A program made the translations under genes and the position numbers. The notes beneath the pieces were generated by a model that saw only the letters and a program-made list of their open reading frames with translations, was not told the DNA's origin and did no database searches. 64,000 nucleotides of DNA. Origin: Brevundimonas mediterranea. GTDB lineage: Bacteria; Pseudomonadota; Alphaproteobacteria; Caulobacterales; Caulobacteraceae. The stretch lies in NCBI RefSeq assembly GCF_011064825.1, contig NZ_CP048751.1:1116001-1180000 (forward strand). Direction: 5' to 3'. Positions 8,350 through 18,891 of the stretch are shown one piece after another (within the stretch, counting starts at the first letter, position 1; every line of letters begins with the position of its first letter).

Positions 8350-9264
8350 ATGACCACCGAGCCCCTCTCCCCCAAGCCGTCCGACGGCGCCGCGACCCTG
8401 CTGACCGTGTGGAAGGCCGCCCAGGCCCGCCTGAAGGGCGGCCGCATCGACAGCCCCGCCATCGACGCCCGCCTGCTGCTGGAAGCCGCCGCCGGCGCCA
8501 GCCGCATGGACATTCTGACGGACCCCTACCGCGTCGTCACGCCCGAACAGCACACGGCCTATGAGGCCATGATCGACCGCCGCCTGAAGCGCGAGCCGGT
8601 GTCGCGCATCGTCGGCAAGAAGGGCTTCTGGAAGATCATGCTGAACGTCACCCCCGACGTCCTCAGCCCCCGCCCCGACACCGAGACCCTGATGGACGTG
8701 GCCATGCTGGCCTTCGCCAGGACCCAGGCCTTCAGCGCCATCGACCTGGGCACCGGCTCGGGCGCCATCCTGCTGGCCCTGCTGGCCGAGCGGCCGGCGG
8801 CCCACGGCGTCGGCACCGACATCTCGACCGAGGCCCTGGCCGTGGCCAAGGAGAACGCGGCCAACCTGGACCTGAACGACCGGGCGGCCTTCCTGCGCAC
8901 CGAATGGGCGGCGGGCTTCGGCGACGCCAGCTTCGACCTGGTGCTGTCCAACCCGCCCTATATCCCCACCGACCATATCCCGACCCTGGACCCCGAGGTC
9001 CGCGACCACGACCCGCACCTGGCCCTGGACGGCGGCCCCGACGGGCTTCAGGCCTATCGCGACCTGGCCCCCGAGGTGAAGCGAATCCTCAAGCCCGGCG
9101 GCGTCTTCGCCGTCGAGATCGGCTGGGACCAGGGGCCCCAGGTCAAGGCCCTGTTCGAGGCCCAGGGCTTCGCCGACGTCAAGGTGGTCAAGGACCTGGG
9201 CGAACGCGACCGCGTCGTCACCAACGGCCCGGACCCGAGGACCAATCCGATCCCGCAGGAGTGA
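8350..9264 (+). CDS. prmC: Peptide chain release factor N5-glutamine methyltransferase
   Basis: PrmC methylates the glutamine of the GGQ motif in release factors RF1 and RF2 using S-adenosylmethionine. The 304 residues have an N-terminal helical domain, the SAM motif DLGTGSG at 132-138 and the catalytic NPPY at 201-204. The frame is open upstream into the IS, but ATG 8350 gives the family's usual N-terminus. prfA, the usual partner in front, is absent; the IS-split yihY gene lies there instead, divergently oriented. In many Alphaproteobacteria the order is prfA-prmC-DUF4167-clpB. Here clpB and the DUF4167 gene lie downstream on the other strand, so the cluster has been rearranged. Confidence 0.95.
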   Translation: MTTEPLSPKPSDGAATLLTVWKAAQARLKGGRIDSPAIDARLLLEAAAGASRMDILTDPYRVVTPEQHTAYEAMIDRRLKREPVSRIVGKKGFWKIMLNVTPDVLSPRPDTETLMDVAMLAFARTQAFSAIDLGTGSGAILLALLAERPAAHGVGTDISTEALAVAKENAANLDLNDRAAFLRTEWAAGFGDASFDLVLSNPPYIPTDHIPTLDPEVRDHDPHLALDGGPDGLQAYRDLAPEVKRILKPGGVFAVEIGWDQGPQVKALFEAQGFADVKVVKDLGERDRVVTNGPDPRTNPIPQE

Positions 9265-9320
9265 GATTTCAGACTCGCACCGAAAAAACAGTGTCTGAAT
9301 AGTCTGAATAGTCTGAAATC
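9265..9320 (-). repeat. 56-bp dispersed repeat, copy B
   Basis: This begins directly after the prmC stop codon. Read on the minus strand it is GATTTCAGAC, then CTATTCAGA twice in tandem, CTGTTTTTTCG, and GTCTGAAATC. It aligns with 4131-4187 along its whole length with few differences. The inverted ends could form a hairpin, so it may also end prmC transcription. Confidence 0.8.
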
Positions 9321-9481
9321 CGCCCTCCCGCCGACGCCGCCCGCCCGATGCGGAGGCGCGGCGTCATCATCCCACGGTTTCGAACCCTGGTAGGGAAACC
9401 GGCGTGAATTTTTGTCAGAGCTTTGAAAACCAACGGGTTTGTCGGCGGAATTAGGGGCGCTGGCGCCTGTGCGGCGTCCCG

Positions 9482-9856
9482 TCACCCTTCGGGCTGCGAA
9501 GCGGAACCGGGGAACCCCTCATCCTCGACGGGCGGCGTCCAGTTCGGATCATGGACCGGATACCAGCCCTCAGCCAGATCGCGCCAATCGGGGTTGGCCG
9601 CCTCGATCAGTTGCAGCTTCCAATCCCGCAGCCATTTCTTGATCCGCTTCTCACGGCGAATGGCCTCCACCACCCAGGCGTGCTGTTCGAACCAGACCAG
9701 TTGGGTGCAGCCATAGGCCTTGCCGAAACCGTCGAAGGCGCCGGTCCGATGCTTCCACACCCGCGCCGTCAGGTTCGCCGTCATGCCGACATAGAGCGTC
9801 CCGTTGCGCCCGCTGGCCATGATATAGGTGGCGATGAAGGTGCGATGGGTCGGCAT
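9482..9856 (-). CDS. GIY-YIG nuclease family protein
   Basis: This is a small stand-alone GIY-YIG domain protein of 124 residues from ATG 9856. The signature is degenerate but clear: ATYIMASGRNGTLYVGMT (the TYI and YVG pair), the following arginine in LTARVWKHRTG, and a later acidic helix around VVEAIRREKRIKKW. Such YhbQ/UPF0213-like proteins are common in Alphaproteobacteria; their cellular role is mostly unknown, possibly DNA repair or processing. The C-terminus is a disordered acidic-proline tail. It stands alone between repeat copy B and a large inverted-repeat element. Confidence 0.88.
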   Translation of the reverse strand: MPTHRTFIATYIMASGRNGTLYVGMTANLTARVWKHRTGAFDGFGKAYGCTQLVWFEQHAWVVEAIRREKRIKKWLRDWKLQLIEAANPDWRDLAEGWYPVHDPNWTPPVEDEGFPGSASQPEG

Positions 9857-9906
9857 TCGCACAACCTACACGACGCACGACCTTTCGTCATCCACGCCTT
9901 CCTCTT

Positions 9907-10080
9907 TTCGTCATCCTCCGGCGAGCGCAGCGAGACCGGGGGACCCAGCGGCGCGCGAGAGCGCGAACCTGTCGCGGACGAGGTCTTCCCGCAACGTGCG
10001 GCGGAGAGATTTCGCCTGACGGCGCCGCTGGGTCCCCCGGTCTGCGCCGCGAAGAGGCGGCTTGCCGGAGGATGACGAAA
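9907..10080. repeat. 174-bp imperfect inverted-repeat element
   Basis: The outer arms (about 9907-9954 and 10020-10080) are reverse complements with small gaps. They start with TCGTCATCCTCCGGC and its complement, and both contain ACCGGGGGACCCAGCGGCGC. The unpaired middle is about 65 bp. It lies between the GIY-YIG and clpB genes, both read leftward, so a transcript of either strand could fold into a long hairpin. It looks like a non-autonomous intergenic repeat. Its CGTCATCCTC tips recur in the hairpin at 22440-22472. Confidence 0.75.
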
Positions 10081-10095
10081 GGAGGGGACGGAGGC

Positions 10096-12684
<2,589 letters not shown>

Positions 12685-12761
12685 CGTGTCGTGTCCCCTC
12701 GTGAGGCGGAAATGGTCCGACGCGCCCTCTGGAGAGCGACGCGGTCGTTCGCTGAAGGAAG

Positions 12762-12787
12762 TGGGTGTGTTGATCCGGCCACACAAG
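12762..12787 (-). promoter_or_regulatory. Possible sigma-32 heat-shock promoter of clpB
   Basis: Read on the minus strand, CTTGTG is followed after 14 bp by CACCCA. This resembles the heat-shock consensus (CTTGAA, about 14 bp, CCCCAT). It lies about 80 bp before the clpB start, the right place for a chaperone promoter. The -10 match is only partial. Confidence 0.35.
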
Positions 12788-12884
12788 TGCCCCCAACGGT
12801 CGAGGGTTCGCCTTGACCGGAATCAATTGCGGCGGCGCCGTCTGTCGTCCCTGGCCGACGGCCGGGCCGCAGACGCGAGCCGGC

Positions 12885-13529
12885 CTAGAGCCGCGTCTCC
12901 CAGGCCGTCCAGGCCGCGATCAGCACCAGCCCGCCCGCCATCAGGGCGCGGCCGCCTGCGCCCTGGCTGACGGCGCCCCAACGGCTCACGCGGGCTGCGG
13001 TGACGACGATCAGTCCGTGAATCGCCACGCTGACCGCCACATGCATCCCGCCCAGGGTCAGCGCCTGGGGCAGGGCCGGGCCGTAGTCCTGACGCATGAA
13101 GCCCGGCAGCAGGGCGATATAGAACAGCGCCGCCTTCGGATTCAGCAGATTGGCGGTCAGGCCCCGCAGGAAAAGCGCACGACGACGATCACGCGTCTGG
13201 GGCGCCGGACGGGCCGGACCGCCCTCGCCCTTCCAGGCTTCCCAGGCGAGCCAGAACAGAAACCCCACGCCCGCCCACCGAATGGCCTGATACAGGGCCG
13301 GCCAGGCCAGCACGATCTCGGTCAGGCCGAAGGCGGCGGCCAGCATCCACAGGGTCAGGCCCAGGGTGATGCCCGCCACGGCCGCCAGCCCCGCCGTGCG
13401 GCCCTGCGACAGGGACACCAGCGCCAGCCAGCCCATGTTGGGACCGGGCGTCAGCTCGATCAGGACGACCGCCGCCAGAAACGGCAGTATGACCCCCGGA
13501 TCGACCGGCCCGTTCGTCAGAAATTCCAT
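12885..13529 (-). CDS. LysE/RhtB-family amino-acid exporter
   Basis: This is a 214-residue inner-membrane protein with about six hydrophobic segments. The family hallmark ELTPGPNMGWLALVSLSQGR sits near residues 25-44, and the LNPKAALFYIALLPGF motif in the middle. LysE/RhtB proteins export amino acids or related metabolites such as homoserine, threonine or lysine; the substrate cannot be read from sequence. It is divergent from the BCCT transporter gene, sharing a 133-bp intergenic region. It is not in an operon with clpB, which is separated by 200 bp. Confidence 0.93.
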   Translation of the reverse strand: MEFLTNGPVDPGVILPFLAAVVLIELTPGPNMGWLALVSLSQGRTAGLAAVAGITLGLTLWMLAAAFGLTEIVLAWPALYQAIRWAGVGFLFWLAWEAWKGEGGPARPAPQTRDRRRALFLRGLTANLLNPKAALFYIALLPGFMRQDYGPALPQALTLGGMHVAVSVAIHGLIVVTAARVSRWGAVSQGAGGRALMAGGLVLIAAWTAWETRL

Positions 13530-13662
13530 TCAAGCCTCCAGTGCGATCTCTAGGCCGCCTCGGGCGCCGGGTCCAATCGCGGGGTGTTCGCCGCCGATCG
13601 CCTTCCGCGCGACGGGGCGGGGCGGGGCGGGAACCTCCAGCTTCGCCATACGCTTTCAGCCG

Positions 13663-15570
13663 ATGCTGAGATCCAAGATGAACCCGCGCGTCTTCTGGGG
13701 CGCGAGCGCCATAGCCGGGGCCCTGCTGCTGGTCGCCCTGGTCGCGCCCGGCGCCTCGGACCTGTTCTTCGGCCGCGCCCAGGCCTGGGTGATCGACACC
13801 TTCGGTTGGTTCTATGTCGCCTCGGTCGCCGGCTTCCTGGCGGTGGCGGCCTATCTGGCCCTGGGGCCGACGGGGCGGCTGAAGCTGGGGCCCGACGACG
13901 CCGAGCCCGACTTCCCCTATGTCTCCTGGCTGGCCATGCTGTTCGCCGCCGGCATGGGCATCGGCCTGATGTATTTCGCCGTCGCCGAGCCGATCCAGCA
14001 TTACGCCGCCCCGCCCGAGGCCGCGCCCGGCACCCTGGACGCCGCGCGCGAGGCCATGGTGATCACCTTCACCCACTGGGGCGTCCACGCCTGGGCCGTC
14101 TATGCCATGGTCGGGCTCAGCCTGGCCTATTTCGCGCACCGCAAGGGGCTGCCGCTGACGCTGCGGTCCGGGCTTTCGCCCCTGCTGGGCAAGCGGATCA
14201 ACGGGCCGATCGGCGACGCCGTCGACATCTTCGCCATCTGCGGCACCCTGTTCGGCATCGCCACCTCGCTGGGCCTGGGCGTGTCCCAGATCAACAGCGG
14301 CCTGAACTATCTGACCGGCCTGCCCAATACGCCCTGGATGCAGGTGGGGCTGATCGCCCTGGTCATGGCGGCGGCGACCGCCTCGGTCCTGACCGGGCTG
14401 GACAAGGGGGTGCGGCGCCTGTCGGAGCTGAACCTGGTCCTGGCCGTGCTGCTGATGCTGTTCGTGCTGGTGGTCGGGCCGACGGGCTTCCTGCTGAAGG
14501 CCCTGGTGCAGAATTTCGGCCTGTATCTGGACCATTTCTTCGTCCGCACCTTCAACCTCTACGCCTATGAGCCGCGCGGCTGGATGGCCAACTGGACCCT
14601 GTTCTACTGGGCCTGGTGGATCGCCTGGTCGCCGTTCGTCGGCATGTTCATCGCCCGAATCTCGCGCGGCCGGACAGTGCGGCAGTTCATCATCGGCGTG
14701 CTGCTGGTCCCGACCGGCTTCACCTTCCTGTGGATGACGGTGTTCGGAAACACGGCCATCAGCCTGGACATGGGCCAGGCGGCGGGCGCGATTTCGCAGG
14801 CGGTGCAGACCGATCTGTCGACCGCCATCTTCCACTTCCTGGAGAACCTGCCGGGGGCGGCGATCACCTCGACCCTGGCGGTGCTGCTGGTGGCGGTCTT
14901 CTTCGTCACCTCGGCCGACAGCGGGTCGCTGGTGATCGACACCATCGCCTCGGGCGGGGCGGACGACACGCCGCGCTGGCAGCGGGTCTACTGGTGCACG
15001 CTGGAGGGACTGACGGCGGCGGCCTTGCTGCTGGCGGGGGGTCTGAGCGCGCTCCAGGCCGCCACCCTGCTGGCCGCCCTGCCCTTCACCGTCATCATCA
15101 TCCTGCTGTGTCTGGCCCTGATCCGGCAGATGAACGCCGACCTGAAGGGCGAGACGGTCGAGACCGAGACCCCGCCGCTGGGCGAGCGGTTGAAGCGGAT
15201 CTTCGCCCCGGCCAGCCGCCGCGACATCGCCCGCCAGATGCAGCGTCACGGCGTCCCCGCCCTGACCGAGGTGCGCGAGGCCCTGGTCGCCGAAGGCCTG
15301 GACCAGAGCCGGGTCGAGGCGGACGAACAGGCGGTCTGGCTGGTCGTGCCCCACGCCGAGGGCCGCGACTTCCTTTACCGACTGGGCGCCCGGTCGCGCC
15401 CCCTGCCCGCCATCACCCCGTTGGACGCGCCGGAGGGTCGCCGCGCCATCGAATGGCGCATGACGGCCCAGACCGGCGAGGGGACCCGGCCGCGCGACGT
15501 GACCGGCTTCACCCGCCAGCAGATCGTCGCCGACGTGCTGGACCATCTGCAGGCCTGGCGGCTGGTCTAG
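13663..15570 (+). CDS. BCCT-family betaine/choline/carnitine transporter
   Basis: This is a secondary transporter for quaternary ammonium compounds, usually driven by sodium or protons, used for osmoprotection or nutrition. From ATG 13663 it has 635 residues (a second ATG at 13678 is equally possible). About 12 membrane segments are visible, with GMGIGLMYFAVAEPIQHY near residues 100-117 and the BCCT signature NWTLFYWAWWIAWSPF near 308-323. The last roughly 130 residues (after LALIRQMNADLKGE) form a soluble tail like that of the choline transporter BetT, which senses osmotic state. No betaine-synthesis genes are nearby. Confidence 0.93.
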   Translation: MLRSKMNPRVFWGASAIAGALLLVALVAPGASDLFFGRAQAWVIDTFGWFYVASVAGFLAVAAYLALGPTGRLKLGPDDAEPDFPYVSWLAMLFAAGMGIGLMYFAVAEPIQHYAAPPEAAPGTLDAAREAMVITFTHWGVHAWAVYAMVGLSLAYFAHRKGLPLTLRSGLSPLLGKRINGPIGDAVDIFAICGTLFGIATSLGLGVSQINSGLNYLTGLPNTPWMQVGLIALVMAAATASVLTGLDKGVRRLSELNLVLAVLLMLFVLVVGPTGFLLKALVQNFGLYLDHFFVRTFNLYAYEPRGWMANWTLFYWAWWIAWSPFVGMFIARISRGRTVRQFIIGVLLVPTGFTFLWMTVFGNTAISLDMGQAAGAISQAVQTDLSTAIFHFLENLPGAAITSTLAVLLVAVFFVTSADSGSLVIDTIASGGADDTPRWQRVYWCTLEGLTAAALLLAGGLSALQAATLLAALPFTVIIILLCLALIRQMNADLKGETVETETPPLGERLKRIFAPASRRDIARQMQRHGVPALTEVREALVAEGLDQSRVEADEQAVWLVVPHAEGRDFLYRLGARSRPLPAITPLDAPEGRRAIEWRMTAQTGEGTRPRDVTGFTRQQIVADVLDHLQAWRLV

Positions 15571-15620
15571 AGGGGAAAGGCGCGTTAGCGTCACGGCAGT
15601 CTTCGCCGGAGCCTTTCCTG

Positions 15621-17267
15621 ATGTCCCTTCGCCTGTCGCGCCGTTCCCTGTTCGCTTCCGGAGGCGCGGTGGCGCTGGCGGCCCAAGCCGCCGGCGGTCC
15701 CGTCTGGGCGCAGGCGGCCAATGACGATGCGGGTCTGGCCGAGGCGGTGGACGCCTATGTGACCCAGGCCATGGCGGCCTGGCCCGACCAGCCGGCGTTG
15801 GGGATCGCCGTGGTCAAGGACGGAACGCCCGTCCTGACGCGCGGTTACGGCGTGAAGCTTCAGGGCAAGCCCGCCCGGGCGGACGAACACACCCTGTTCG
15901 CCATCGCGTCGAACACCAAGAACGTCACCGCCGCCGCCCTGGCCATCCTGGTCGACGAGGGCAAGGTGGCGTGGGACGCGCCCATTCGCACCTATCTGCC
16001 CGGTTTCACCCTGTCGGACCCCTATATCGGCGAACACATCACGGTGCGCGACACCCTGAGCCACCGCGCCGGGTTCGGCCTGGGCGCCGGCGACCTGCTG
16101 TTCTGGCCCAACAGCGACCGGACCCGCGCCGAGGTCCTGGCCCAGGCCGCCTTCGTGCCCATCAAGGATGGGTTCCGGGCGCGCTATCACTATTGCAACC
16201 TGATGTTCGTGGTCGCCGGGGCGGTGATCGAGGCGGTGTCGGGCCTGACCTGGGAAGACTTCATCCAGACCCGCATCCTGGACCGCGTCGGCATGAGCGA
16301 GACCGTGCCCCTGGCGCGGCTGGCCGATCCGGCCAGGTCCGCCCTGCCCCATGGCCGGGTCGGACCGCCGTTGCGCTATCAGGGGGCGATGACGCCGATC
16401 GCGGCCTCCATCGTCGAGGTTTGGAACTGGGATTCGGCGGCGGCGGCGGGCGGAATCTGCACCACCCCGACCGACTGGGCCAAGTGGATCGCCGTGCGGC
16501 TGAACGACGGCCTGCTGCCCGACGGAACCCGGCTGTTCTCGGAGGCGGCGGCGCGCGAGATGTTCAAGCCCAACATCATCGTCGGTAGTTCGCCCGGACC
16601 GACGGCGGAGCTGCCGAATCGGGCCATCGCCTCGACCTATGCGATGGGGCTGCAGGTTCAGGACTATCGCGGCGAGCGGCTGATCAGCCACGGCGGCGGC
16701 TCGCCCGGCGGGATTTCGGCCACGGTGCTGATCCCCGGCCGCAAGACCGGTTTCAGCATCTTCTCCAACGCCGAGGAAAGCTTCCTGCTGCGCGCCCTGC
16801 GCGCGGGCATCGCCGACCTGTGCATGGGCAAGGTCGATGTGGACTGGATCGCCGACTCCAAACGGCTGGAGGCCGAGGGCAATGCGAAATCCATCGCCGC
16901 CGCCGCCGAGATCGACGCCAAACAGGCGGCGGGCGCGGCGCCGTCCATGCCGCTGGACGCCTATGTCGGAACCTGGCGCGACCCCTGGTACGGCGACATC
17001 ACCATTGAACGGAAGACCGAGGGGCGGGGCCGAAATCGCAAGACCGGCCTGTGGCTGAGCTTCACCCACACCCCGGCGCTGAAAGGCTGGCTGGAGCCCT
17101 ATGACGGCGAAACCTTCCGCACCCGGTTCCCGGACAAGCGCGAGGAGGACGCCTTCGTCACCTTCGCCATCCAGACCGCCAAGCCGGCCACGGCGACGAT
17201 GAAGGGCGTGTCGCCCGACATCGACTTCTCCTACGACTACCAGGATCTGAAGCTGACGCGGGTCTAG
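15621..17267 (+). CDS. Exported beta-lactamase-family serine hydrolase
   Basis: This is a serine hydrolase of the class C beta-lactamase/DD-peptidase fold. From ATG 15621 it has 548 residues. The start LRLSRRSLFASGG is a twin-arginine signal, so it is probably exported folded. Catalytic motifs are SNTK at 97-100 and YCN at 191-193, with HGGG in SHGGGSPGG standing in for the KTG box. A C-terminal region from about 440 (VGTWRDPWYGDITIE) looks like the DUF3471-type beta-barrel seen in such esterases. The open frame begins far upstream inside the transporter gene, but only this start gives a signal peptide. Substrate unknown: peptide, ester or beta-lactam are all possible. Confidence 0.9.
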   Translation: MSLRLSRRSLFASGGAVALAAQAAGGPVWAQAANDDAGLAEAVDAYVTQAMAAWPDQPALGIAVVKDGTPVLTRGYGVKLQGKPARADEHTLFAIASNTKNVTAAALAILVDEGKVAWDAPIRTYLPGFTLSDPYIGEHITVRDTLSHRAGFGLGAGDLLFWPNSDRTRAEVLAQAAFVPIKDGFRARYHYCNLMFVVAGAVIEAVSGLTWEDFIQTRILDRVGMSETVPLARLADPARSALPHGRVGPPLRYQGAMTPIAASIVEVWNWDSAAAAGGICTTPTDWAKWIAVRLNDGLLPDGTRLFSEAAAREMFKPNIIVGSSPGPTAELPNRAIASTYAMGLQVQDYRGERLISHGGGSPGGISATVLIPGRKTGFSIFSNAEESFLLRALRAGIADLCMGKVDVDWIADSKRLEAEGNAKSIAAAAEIDAKQAAGAAPSMPLDAYVGTWRDPWYGDITIERKTEGRGRNRKTGLWLSFTHTPALKGWLEPYDGETFRTRFPDKREEDAFVTFAIQTAKPATATMKGVSPDIDFSYDYQDLKLTRV

Positions 17268-17271
17268 CCGA

Positions 17272-18018
17272 TCAGCGCGTGATCTCGACCAGCTCCAGCT
17301 TGGCGTCCTGCCTGGGCCAGGGCAGGACCAGCCGCCAGCGGTTCTGGCCGATCCGTTCCAGCACCCCGACCTGGTCGCGTGCGGTGTCTTGGCCATAGGC
17401 GGCGGGCACGGTCTTCTGCGCCTCGCCCACTGCCTGGGCTCCGACATAGACCAGGCGACGATCCGTATCCGGATAAAGCAGGCCGCGCATCCGCTGCGGC
17501 CCGGCGGTCTTGGCCAGGATCAGATCGCCACCAGGGGTCATCTCCACCGAACAGGCGGCCCAGGGCTGTTCGACAAAGGCGGCGCCCTGGCCCTCGGCGT
17601 GGCGTCCCAGCCTGATCGTGCGGCAGCGGTAGTCGCCGGGCGCGGGCTGAAGCTGGCCCGCTTGGGCGGCGTTGGGATCGACCAGAGGCCCCAGGGCCTC
17701 GACCTGACGGGCGAAGCCGGCCGTTTCCGCCTCGGCGCGGCTCATGCGCCAGGCCTGATCGAGCCGCCCCAGCAGGCTGGCGTCCCTGGGCGTGGCGACG
17801 CTGCGCCAGTTGTCGGTCCCGCCCTGGACCCCGCCGGTCGGGGTCGCCGCCTGCTGTTCGGGCGTCGCCCGGGCGGGCGGCGCGGCGCGGGCCGGCACGC
17901 CGGCGGCGGGTTCGGACACGGCGGGGGAAATCTCAGCCGCGCTGTTCGGGCTGTTTTCACCACAGGCTGCAAGGGCGGCGGTGGCGGCGAGGGCGAAGAC
18001 GAGCGGAGTGCGGCGCAT
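17272..18018 (-). CDS. DUF4893-domain lipoprotein, paralogue 1
   Basis: This is a 248-residue predicted lipoprotein with signal MRRTPLVFALAATAALAAC and lipobox AAC. A proline/alanine-rich linker follows to about residue 65, then a DUF4893 domain. Conserved-looking parts are NWRSVATPRD, PAPGDYRCRTIRLG, PWAACSVEM, TAGPQRMRGLLYPDTDRR and the C-terminal RIGQNRWRLVLPWP. The domain has no known function that I can name. It converges with the hydrolase gene at 4 bp distance and is followed upstream by a second copy of the same domain (18074-18763), so the pair probably arose by tandem duplication. Confidence 0.85.
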   Translation of the reverse strand: MRRTPLVFALAATAALAACGENSPNSAAEISPAVSEPAAGVPARAAPPARATPEQQAATPTGGVQGGTDNWRSVATPRDASLLGRLDQAWRMSRAEAETAGFARQVEALGPLVDPNAAQAGQLQPAPGDYRCRTIRLGRHAEGQGAAFVEQPWAACSVEMTPGGDLILAKTAGPQRMRGLLYPDTDRRLVYVGAQAVGEAQKTVPAAYGQDTARDQVGVLERIGQNRWRLVLPWPRQDAKLELVEITR

Positions 18019-18073
18019 GATCGAGCTTCCGTGGGATACGCCCCCCTAACGGCCGAGCCGCCGCAAGGTTCAG

Positions 18074-18763
18074 TCAGCCGCCGCTGGCGGGGACCAGTTC
18101 GATCAGATCCAGATTGGACTCATACTGCGGCCAGGGCAGGACCAGCCGCCAGCGCGCCTCGCCGATCCGTTCCAGCACGGCGACCATGTCGCGGTCGGGA
18201 TTGCGGCCGTAGGAGTTGGCGGCCGGCTCCTGGGCCAGGGCCATGGAGCCGAGCAGCAGCATGTGGCGGTCGTTCTCGGGGAACAACAGGCCCGACGGAC
18301 GCTGCGACCCTGTCAATTTGGTGAACTTCAGGCCGCGCGAGGTCTGTTCGATCCGGCAGGCGAACCAGCCGTAGATCACATAGCCCAGACCATCCTCGCC
18401 GCCCTGGGAGCCCAGTTTGACGGTGCGGCAGCGGTAGTTTCCGGGCGGCGGCGCCACGTCGGCGCGGCCGGCCCTGGGGTCGATCAGATCGCCCAGACTG
18501 TTCAGATCGCCGGATCCACGCTGGCGACCCGCCTGTTGCAGGGCCAGGGTCCAGGCGGCGTCGCGACGCTGATACCGGTCGCGGTCCGCCGCGGTGATGA
18601 CGCCGCGCCAGTCCATCAGCACCGCGCCGGAGCCGCCGGGCGGCGGCGGGGGCGGTGGAGGCGGCGGGGTCGAGGCGCAGGCCGCGACGGCGACCACGGC
18701 GGTCAGGGCGAGACCCCGGACGAGGGTGCGGACGGTCGGGCGAGACTGAACGAACTGACGCAT
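18074..18763 (-). CDS. DUF4893-domain lipoprotein, paralogue 2
   Basis: This is a 229-residue paralogue of the next gene. The start is ATG 18763 with AAGGGA in front; the frame also has a TTG one codon earlier. The signal region ends in the lipobox VAAC and is followed by a run of 10 prolines. The DUF4893 domain shows DWRGVITAADRDRYQRR, PPPGNYRCRTVKLG, WFACRIEQ, LTGSQRPSGLLFPEN and RIGEARWRLVLPWP, each aligning with paralogue 1. Probably anchored in the outer membrane and facing the periplasm. The two genes are 55 bp apart and co-oriented, likely one transcript. Confidence 0.85.
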   Translation of the reverse strand: MRQFVQSRPTVRTLVRGLALTAVVAVAACASTPPPPPPPPPPGGSGAVLMDWRGVITAADRDRYQRRDAAWTLALQQAGRQRGSGDLNSLGDLIDPRAGRADVAPPPGNYRCRTVKLGSQGGEDGLGYVIYGWFACRIEQTSRGLKFTKLTGSQRPSGLLFPENDRHMLLLGSMALAQEPAANSYGRNPDRDMVAVLERIGEARWRLVLPWPQYESNLDLIELVPASGG

Positions 18764-18891
18764 CAAAGCTTCCCTTAACGCTGGTCGGGCCCGACGCTCT
18801 GGAGGGCCGAGCCTTATGGCGAAGTCGTCCCTTTAGGCGCCGTATGGGCGGCCGCCGTCAAGGCCGCACGCCCATCGGATCAGGGCGCGGC

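Noticed and set aside
13189..15594. 801-residue open frame on the minus strand
   Set aside because: It lies opposite the BCCT transporter and LysE genes; it is R/G/Q/H-rich without motifs, so a shadow.
15591..17447. 618-residue open frame on the minus strand
   Set aside because: Antisense of the beta-lactamase-family hydrolase, with no recognisable domain.
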